Assembly (NCBI RefSeq): GCF_014647215.1
Contig: NZ_BMOT01000001.1
Location: 744,001-808,000, forward strand
DNA: 64,000 bases
Origin: Shewanella aestuarii
GTDB lineage: Bacteria > Pseudomonadota > Gammaproteobacteria > Enterobacterales > Shewanellaceae
Reading direction: 5' to 3'
The first letter of the stretch is position 1. Every line of letters starts with the position of its first letter. Made by a program: the position numbers and the translations under genes. Below are positions 58,055-64,000 of the stretch, piece after piece. Under the pieces are notes generated by a model. It searched no databases. It was given only the letters and a program-made list of their open reading frames with translations, and was not told where the DNA came from.

Positions 58055-59965
58055 TTAAAAATCTTCAAGGTATGTATAACCGTCTAGACCCGCTTGCAAT
58101 TCTTCTAAGATGCTTGCTCTTTCGTCTTCAGCAATATGCTGTTCAACTAACTCTTCAAATGTGCGCATAAATGCATTGGCATCTAAGTTCACATACTTGA
58201 GCACATCAGCAACGGTATCACCTTGTAATACAGAATCAATATTGGTTAAACCATCTTCATCAATACGTACAACGGCCGAATTAGTATCACCAAATAGGTT
58301 ATGCATATCACCAAGAATCTCTTGGTAAGCACCCACCATGAAGAAGCCGATTAAGTAAGGGCTTTCAGCGCTCCAGGCCGGAACCGGCAGGGTTGTTTCA
58401 ATACCTTGTCCATCAACGTATTGGTCGACAATACCGTCAGAGTCACAGGTAATATCAAGCATCACGGCACGACGTTCTGGTGCTTTATCTAAACCTGACA
58501 AAGGCAATACAGGGAATACCTGATCAATACCCCAAGCATCTGGTAACGATTGGAATAGAGAGAAGTTAACAAAGAATTTGTCAGCTAACTTTTCATTTAA
58601 TTCATCAATTACCGGACGGTGGTAACGGTTATTATTACTTAATAAGCCTTTGACTTCGTGGCAAACGCGTAAATGTGTTTGTTCAGCCCACGCTCTGTGA
58701 GCCAAAGTAAATTGACCAACAGCGAACAAAGAGTGCGCTTCAGCGATATCACTTTGGGTATCATGATAAATTTCAATCATCGCACGCTGATCTTGACCAC
58801 CACTGATCTCTAACCAAGATTGCCACATGTTGTGCAATAATTGTGGATCATCTTCAGATGGCGCTTCAATCACTTCAGGCATGTACGCTTCAGTACCAAT
58901 AACGTCAGTAATCAGCACTGCATGATGTGCAGTAAGGTGACGACCTGATTCAGAAATAATACGAGGCATAGGTTGCTCATATTCATTACATAAATCAGTT
59001 AAAACGTTAACGATGTTATTTGCGTACTCATTTAAACCGTAGTTCATTGAGTTGTTGCTTTGGCTTCTGGTGCCATCGTAATCAACGGCTAAACCACCAC
59101 CAACATCGAAACACTCAATTTTTGCACCTAATTGACGTAATTCACAATAGAATCGCCCTGCTTCACCAACGCCTTGGCGAATATCACGAATGTTGGCAAT
59201 TTGCGAACCTAAGTGGAAATGAAGCAACTGTAAAGAGTCAAGCATATTAGTGTCTTTTAATTCTTGTAACACTTTCAACACTTGGGCTGCTGATAAACCA
59301 AATTTCGATTTTTCACCACCACTGGCCTGCCATTTACCCTTGCCCTGAAACGCTAAACGAACACGTAAACCAAGACGAGGAGTCACACCTAACTCTTGTG
59401 CTTGTTCTAATACCATTTTAAGTTCAGACATCTTTTCAAGCACGATGTAAACTTTATGGCCTAATTTTTCACCAATTAGTGCTAAGCGAATATATTCTTT
59501 ATCTTTGTAGCCATTACAAACAATCACAGAGCTGGCTTTTTGCGCCATGGCCAATACAGCCATTAACTCTGGCTTACTACCGGCTTCTAAACCTAATTGC
59601 GGCACTTCTTTAGAAGTTTGGCTAGCTAGAATTTCTTCCACAACTGTTTGTTGCTGGTTAACCTTAATAGGATAAACCAACAAGTAATCATTCTGATATT
59701 CGTACTTTTGAATTGCATCATTAAATGCTTCACACAAGCTTTCTACGCGGTGATGAAGGATTTGTGGAAAACGTACTAAAACAGGCAATGATACACCCGC
59801 ATTAACCATATCTTTCGCTAATGCGTTCAGTGCGATTTTATGATCTGGTTGCGATGGATTAGGTGACACTGTCACTTCTCCATCTTCACGAATACCATAA
59901 AAACCCTGGCTCCAATGAGTTACGTTATAACCCGCACGAGCATCTTCAATAGACCAATCAGACAT
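58055..59965 (-). CDS. speA: Biosynthetic arginine decarboxylase
   Basis: A 636-residue fold-III PLP enzyme that converts arginine to agmatine for putrescine synthesis. Lys101 in YPIKVNQQ binds [24 protein letters not shown] and the C-terminal [16 protein letters not shown] are typical. Length is close to E. coli SpeA (658). No speB (agmatinase) lies beside it in this window. Confidence 0.97.
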   Translation of the reverse strand: MSDWSIEDARAGYNVTHWSQGFYGIREDGEVTVSPNPSQPDHKIALNALAKDMVNAGVSLPVLVRFPQILHHRVESLCEAFNDAIQKYEYQNDYLLVYPIKVNQQQTVVEEILASQTSKEVPQLGLEAGSKPELMAVLAMAQKASSVIVCNGYKDKEYIRLALIGEKLGHKVYIVLEKMSELKMVLEQAQELGVTPRLGLRVRLAFQGKGKWQASGGEKSKFGLSAAQVLKVLQELKDTNMLDSLQLLHFHLGSQIANIRDIRQGVGEAGRFYCELRQLGAKIECFDVGGGLAVDYDGTRSQSNNSMNYGLNEYANNIVNVLTDLCNEYEQPMPRIISESGRHLTAHHAVLITDVIGTEAYMPEVIEAPSEDDPQLLHNMWQSWLEISGGQDQRAMIEIYHDTQSDIAEAHSLFAVGQFTLAHRAWAEQTHLRVCHEVKGLLSNNNRYHRPVIDELNEKLADKFFVNFSLFQSLPDAWGIDQVFPVLPLSGLDKAPERRAVMLDITCDSDGIVDQYVDGQGIETTLPVPAWSAESPYLIGFFMVGAYQEILGDMHNLFGDTNSAVVRIDEDGLTNIDSVLQGDTVADVLKYVNLDANAFMRTFEELVEQHIAEDERASILEELQAGLDGYTYLEDF

Positions 59966-60541
59966 AATTTTTTTCCGTATTTACCTTGCTGCATTGCGTT
60001 TGAAAAATGCAATAAGGCTTGTGAATAAAATCAACATAATGCTGTCGCATTATGAGATGTATAGTAGATGAAAAATGGCAATTTTTTCTAACCAGATTAA
60101 GATTATTAAATCTAGTAGATTTTTCATCTATACGTACTTTATTTGCCACTCTCGCCGCTTAGTTTTTAACAATTATAGCGGGACATTGCAAATGGTTGTC
60201 TAAGTTTGCTTAAAGCACAAATGAATACTTATAAATCATTTGTGCATAAATACTTAGGTTGATTTTTTGAGGCCATAAAGACTCATTCGTCAGTGTGTTA
60301 AACCTTAAAAGTCGACCGTTAAAAAACGGCGCAATTAAACCGCGCATTGTGCTTCATTGCAAGTAGAATTCCCCCTCAGACATAGATAAAACCCTAATAC
60401 GGCTAATTTAGGCAGTGTGTTCACTATTATTGTTAAATCACTCATTAATCTAAAAAGCGTGTATACTATGCAGCAGAAAATTATTGCCCCACTCCCAGTA
60501 ATCGTTTGCATTTAAAGATGCAGCTAAAGATAGAGATACAC
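59966..60541. other. Divergent spacer, speA and the S1-domain gene
   Basis: A 576-base region. A TATACT at 60463-60468, about 75 bases before the S1 gene, is a candidate -10. Nothing resembling a riboswitch, leader peptide or RNA gene was recognised. Confidence 0.4.
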
Positions 60542-61372
60542 ATGATACAAATCGGTAAAAGCTATTCACTCGAAATCGTTAAAGAAGTCAGTTTTGGTAT
60601 TTATGTGAATGCCCATGAACTGGGCCAAGTGTTAGTCCCGAAAAAATTTGTACCTAAGCAATATGAAGTAGGACAATCTATTGATGTATTTCTATATCTT
60701 GATTCAGATGACAAAGTGATTGCAACCACCCAAAAACCATTTGCTCAAATAGGTGAGTTCGCTTATTTAAAAGTTGCCGCTATCAGTGAATATGGAGCAT
60801 TTTTGGATTGGGGTCTTGATAAAGATCTATTTTTACCATTTGGTGAACAACATAAAACCATTGAAGATGGCCGTTCATACCTTGTATATGTTCATGCTAA
60901 TAGAGCAGATGAACGTATTGTTGCCTCTTCAAAGGTTGATAAATTTTTAGATAAAACCCCTGCAGATTATGAAGTCGGTGAACAGGTAAATTTAATTATT
61001 GGCGGCACCACAGATTTAGGCTACAAAGCGATTATCAATAATCAGCATTGGGGCGTGATTTATGAAAACGAAGTGTTTCAGCCATTACGTTTCGGCCAAA
61101 AATTAATTGGCTTTATTAAAACATTACGCAGTGATGGCAAAATTGATCTTGTGCTACAACAGGGATCCAAACAAGAACTCGATAAACAAGCCACATTGAT
61201 CATGAATAAACTAGCAAAAGCTAACGGTTTCTTACCTTTACATGACAAAACAGATGCTGACATTATTTACGCCCAATTAGGCATGAGTAAAAAAGCCTTT
61301 AAGAAATCTATCGGCGGCTTGTTTAAAGGTGGTCAAATAAAAATCGAAAAAGACGGTATTCGACTCGTTTAG
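60542..61372 (+). CDS. S1-like RNA-binding protein, CvfB/YitL family
   Basis: A 276-residue protein made of repeated OB/S1-type domains and a C-terminal winged helix. Segments at about 1-60, 65-130 (FAYLKVAAISEYGAFLDWGLDKDLFLPF) and 145-210 are S1-like; the end (LGMSKKAFKKSIGGLFKGGQIKI) is the winged helix. CvfB relatives bind RNA and affect virulence gene expression in staphylococci; the role in proteobacteria is unknown. The ATG at 60542 is favoured, with a GAG-type site 7 bases ahead; an upstream in-frame ATG at 60506 is less likely. Confidence 0.88.
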   Translation: MIQIGKSYSLEIVKEVSFGIYVNAHELGQVLVPKKFVPKQYEVGQSIDVFLYLDSDDKVIATTQKPFAQIGEFAYLKVAAISEYGAFLDWGLDKDLFLPFGEQHKTIEDGRSYLVYVHANRADERIVASSKVDKFLDKTPADYEVGEQVNLIIGGTTDLGYKAIINNQHWGVIYENEVFQPLRFGQKLIGFIKTLRSDGKIDLVLQQGSKQELDKQATLIMNKLAKANGFLPLHDKTDADIIYAQLGMSKKAFKKSIGGLFKGGQIKIEKDGIRLV

Positions 61373-61433
61373 TTGCTCAAAAATCGCATATTGTTCACGA
61401 CATAACCGATTACATTGATATCGTTGTTAAAAC

Positions 61434-61469
61434 AAGCATGAGGATGATATAACATCCCCATGCTTTTTT
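61434..61469 (+). terminator. Intrinsic terminator of the S1-domain gene
   Basis: AAGCATGAGGATG pairs with CATCCCCATGCTT with one mismatch, followed by five further T. It ends about 19 bases before yceH. Confidence 0.8.
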
Positions 61470-61487
61470 ATTTAAGGATCACCATCA

Positions 61488-62141
61488 ATGGAATTAAATG
61501 CATTAGAAGCCAGAGTCATCGGCTGTTTGATGGAAAAAGAAATCACCACACCTGAACAATATCCACTATCGCTCAATTCTCTTACCTTAGCCTGTAATCA
61601 AAAAAGCAGTCGAGATCCAGTGATGTCACTCACTGAGTCTGAAGTTCAAATCATCATTGATGGCTTAGCTAAAAAAAGGCTGATAAGTGAGCAATCAGGC
61701 TTTGGCAGCAGAGTCATCAAATATAAACATCGTTTTTGTAACACTGAATTTAGTGATTTAAAACTTACCCCCGCTCAATATGCTCTGTGCTGTGTGTTAT
61801 TACTTCGAGGCGCGCAAACGCCAGGTGAGCTAAAAACACGTACAAACCGCTTATTTGAATTTGCAGATGTGACTCAAGTAGAGGCTTTATTACTTGAGCT
61901 AGTTAAACAAGACAAAGCTTTTGTGGCTCAATTAGCCAGAGAAGCCGGCAAACGTGATTGTCGCTATATTGAATTATTTAGCACTTCGATTGAAGACCAT
62001 CAAGCAAACTCAGTCAGCAACTTAGATGTTTCAGCGCAATCGCAACAATCATTTACTGCTAATCAAAAGATAGCCGAATTAGAGCAAAGAATAGAATCAC
62101 TTGAGCAAAAGTTAGCTTCTCTTGAGGCGTTGATGTCTTAA
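61488..62141 (+). CDS. yceH: UPF0502 family protein YceH
   Basis: A 217-residue DUF480 protein with two tandem winged-helix domains (about 5-80 and 90-165; [44 protein letters not shown]). A short C-terminal coiled coil ([20 protein letters not shown]) suggests dimerisation. It may be DNA-binding, but no function is known. Confidence 0.92.
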   Translation: MELNALEARVIGCLMEKEITTPEQYPLSLNSLTLACNQKSSRDPVMSLTESEVQIIIDGLAKKRLISEQSGFGSRVIKYKHRFCNTEFSDLKLTPAQYALCCVLLLRGAQTPGELKTRTNRLFEFADVTQVEALLLELVKQDKAFVAQLAREAGKRDCRYIELFSTSIEDHQANSVSNLDVSAQSQQSFTANQKIAELEQRIESLEQKLASLEALMS

Positions 62142-62181
62142 GACGTTAACTCATTTTTGGCTTAATCAAGAAAGGAATGTT

Positions 62182-63021
62182 ATGAACAGCCTAGCAGTGT
62201 CATCGCCATCTGGAATCACACATATTTGGCAGTTGGCTAAATTTGAACTCAGCAAACGATTTAGTAGCCGTAGCGGAATTATTGCGTTAATTGCTTTTAT
62301 TTTAGTATGGAGTGTTATCTTAATATACCCCATTAAAGAAGCATCAAATATCATCATGGAGCCAAGCTTTAAAGAGTTTATTGCAGCAGTTTTTGGCCCA
62401 ACGACATTAGATCAATTGTTTAATTGGCAAGTTTCCGAATTCGCTATGTTTTGGGTTGCCGCGCTGTACTTATTTCCCATGTTCAGTATTTTTATATCCG
62501 CAGACCAATTCAGCTCTGACAAGCAACGTGGCACCCTTAGGTTTGTCAGCTTACGAGTGAGCCGCAATAGTTTGTTTTTTGGAAGATTTTTAGGACAGAT
62601 ATTCATCCAAGGCTTTTTAATATTAATCACTTTAATTGCGACCACTTTGTTAGTGATGAGTAGAGATACTGGATTATTGATGCCAGCAATCAACACAGCA
62701 TTAATCATTTTCGCAAACTTGCTGATTGTTGTACTGCCTTATATCGCAACAATGGCACTGCTATCACTTATAGCGAATAGTGCTCGTCAAGCCAGTATTT
62801 TCGCCATTATTCTTTGGGTTATCGTTTCCATTATTATTACTTTGGTCAACGTCAAATTCCCCGGATTTGAAATGCTCAGTTATCTACTTCCTGGATCACA
62901 ATTATCTAATATGGTTAACACCCAAGGTTTAGCAGCCTTTACTTATGCTCCAATCCCATTAATACAAACAGCAGTAATATTAATTATTGGCCGCATAGTT
63001 ATGCAAAGGAGCGCACTATGA
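62182..63021 (+). CDS. ABC-2 type transporter permease
   Basis: A 279-residue membrane protein with six predicted helices (the first at about 30-50). It resembles the NosY/ABC-2 permeases, with a large loop between the first two helices and a QFSSDKQRGTLRF segment typical of this group. It overlaps its ATPase gene by four bases (ATGA), so the two form one exporter. The substrate is unknown. Confidence 0.88.
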   Translation: MNSLAVSSPSGITHIWQLAKFELSKRFSSRSGIIALIAFILVWSVILIYPIKEASNIIMEPSFKEFIAAVFGPTTLDQLFNWQVSEFAMFWVAALYLFPMFSIFISADQFSSDKQRGTLRFVSLRVSRNSLFFGRFLGQIFIQGFLILITLIATTLLVMSRDTGLLMPAINTALIIFANLLIVVLPYIATMALLSLIANSARQASIFAIILWVIVSIIITLVNVKFPGFEMLSYLLPGSQLSNMVNTQGLAAFTYAPIPLIQTAVILIIGRIVMQRSAL

Positions 63022-63920
63022 GCTTAATTCGATGTAAGCAACTGAGTAAAAGTTATGGTGGCAAGCAGGTTTTGTCTGAAGTCGACTTCATTTTAGAAGC
63101 TGGCTCACCTATTGCTGTTGTAGGCCCAAACGGCGCAGGCAAAACAACCCTCTTTAGTATTTTATCTGGTTATATCAAACCAAGCAGTGGGACTGTAATG
63201 ATAATGGGTGAACCCGTTGGCAGCCCTAAACTACATGGGGTTTTATCTGCCTTACCACAGGATGCACAGCTTGATCCTGATAGCAGCATACTCAGTCAGT
63301 TACGCTTATTTGCTGAACTTCAAGGGATAAAAGGTAAGGCTGCTAAAAACGAAGCGATGAGAGTTTTGGAGTTAGTTGACTTAACTAAGGCAGCAAAGGC
63401 CAAACCTAAAAGTTTAAGTCATGGTATGAGTAAGCGAGTATCAATAGCGCAAGCACTAATTGGCTCTCCAAAATTAGTATTATTAGATGAGCCCACTGCG
63501 GGTTTGGACCCTGCTAATGCAAGGCGGATTCGACAAATTGTCGATGAACTTTCCGAGCACACCACATTTGTGATTAGTTCTCACAACCTCGATGAGCTTG
63601 AAAAATTATGTGATCAGGTAATCTATCTTGAGGAAGGTAAACTAAAACAATCCCTTTCAATTCAATCAGCGAAGGAGATTGATTACCTTACCTTGGTAAT
63701 GAAGAAAGTCGATATGGCCTCGGTGCATCAAGCGTTGCTTGGGTTAACTAATATCACTAAAGTCACTCAAAGCACAGAACATCAATTTATCATTGAATAC
63801 CCGACTCAAGTAAACTTTTCATTAGAGCAGCAATTATTTAATTTACTTGCGCAGAACCAATGGCAATATAAATCATTATTGAAAGGTAGAACCCTAGAAG
63901 ACACTCTATTTTCATCATAA
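63018..63920 (+). CDS. ABC transporter ATP-binding protein
   Basis: A 300-residue ABC-2 type ATPase. Walker A is at residues 36-44 (GPNGAGKTT), the signature LSHGM at 133-137 (the usual LSGGQ altered), Walker B LVLLDEPTAG at 153-162 and the switch His189. The C-terminal 85 residues form the extra domain seen in drug, lipid or Nos-type exporters. No accessory protein is in view before the window ends. Confidence 0.93.
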   Translation: MSLIRCKQLSKSYGGKQVLSEVDFILEAGSPIAVVGPNGAGKTTLFSILSGYIKPSSGTVMIMGEPVGSPKLHGVLSALPQDAQLDPDSSILSQLRLFAELQGIKGKAAKNEAMRVLELVDLTKAAKAKPKSLSHGMSKRVSIAQALIGSPKLVLLDEPTAGLDPANARRIRQIVDELSEHTTFVISSHNLDELEKLCDQVIYLEEGKLKQSLSIQSAKEIDYLTLVMKKVDMASVHQALLGLTNITKVTQSTEHQFIIEYPTQVNFSLEQQLFNLLAQNQWQYKSLLKGRTLEDTLFSS

Positions 63921-64000
63921 TGTTCCAGTGTTCACAGTATAATTAAGTACATAATTGTATTGATATACCACAAACGGCATTCGCTTTAATGAGTAACAGC

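Overview
The window looks like a chromosomal segment of a Shewanella-type marine gammaproteobacterium of low-to-moderate GC. The gene content supports this: a contiguous sdhCDAB-sucABCD block divergent from gltA; a ppsA/ppsR/aroH group arranged as in enteric bacteria; a complete hisGDCBHAFI operon with a His-codon leader peptide; pheST-ihfA; a YdiJ-type D-2-hydroxyglutarate dehydrogenase next to a DUF1285 protein; and a eukaryote-type S-adenosylmethionine decarboxylase beside speA. Genus assignment is inference from remembered protein families, not from a search. No insertion sequence, prophage, CRISPR array or integron was seen, so this is mostly core genome.

Layout. 1-1.4 kb: the first 28 codons of a secreted protein (minus strand) and an AEC-family transporter. 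1.4-12.8 kb: the TCA block. On the minus strand, sdhC, sdhD, sdhA, sdhB, sucA, sucB, sucC and sucD run in tight succession and end at a strong terminator; gltA is divergent. lpdA (E3) is absent here. 12.8-16.5 kb: a P-loop kinase coupled by ATGA to a CobB sirtuin, then fur (with a likely Fur box on its -10), a GNAT acetyltransferase and a MarR regulator. 16-24.4 kb: DUF1285, ydiJ, ppsA, ppsR and an AroH-type DAHP synthase, so carbon flow from pyruvate to PEP to chorismate sits together. 24.5-28.1 kb: an HD-GYP protein, a SIMPL protein and a chemoreceptor.

28.3-33 kb: a four-gene minus-strand operon (xdhC-like, mocA-like, [2Fe-2S] subunit, Tat-exported molybdopterin subunit) that encodes a complete periplasmic molybdenum hydroxylase plus its cofactor maturation; its substrate is unknown. 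33-37 kb: a metallo-beta-lactamase-fold hydrolase, a proline-iminopeptidase-like hydrolase, two tandem tRNA-Val(GAC) genes and galU. 37.4-45.1 kb: the histidine operon with a complete transcription attenuator. 45-51 kb: an MscS channel, lpxM, ihfA, pheT and pheS. 51-53 kb: a second chemoreceptor, a paralogue of the one at 27 kb. 53.5-56.7 kb: a secreted two-lobed retropepsin-like protein with two DTGA motifs, a small DUF3802-like protein, YceI, YaiI and PdxH. 57-60 kb: speD and speA (arginine to agmatine, and decarboxylated SAM for spermidine). 60.5-64 kb: an S1-domain CvfB-like protein, YceH and an ABC-2 type export pair.

Several starts are revised from the longest possible frame because a Shine-Dalgarno, -10 box or terminator lies inside the longer version: sucA, sdhD, fur, the HD-GYP gene, the molybdopterin subunit, the MBL hydrolase, hisG, hisB, lpxM, the retropepsin-like gene, yceI and the S1 gene. 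No clearly unprecedented system was found. The best second-look items are the two-DTGA secreted protease-like protein, the periplasmic molybdenum hydroxylase operon, the kinase-sirtuin pair beside the succinyl-CoA genes, the eukaryote-type speD, the his attenuator region, and an unexplained promoter/terminator-like interval at about 35.26-35.39 kb.
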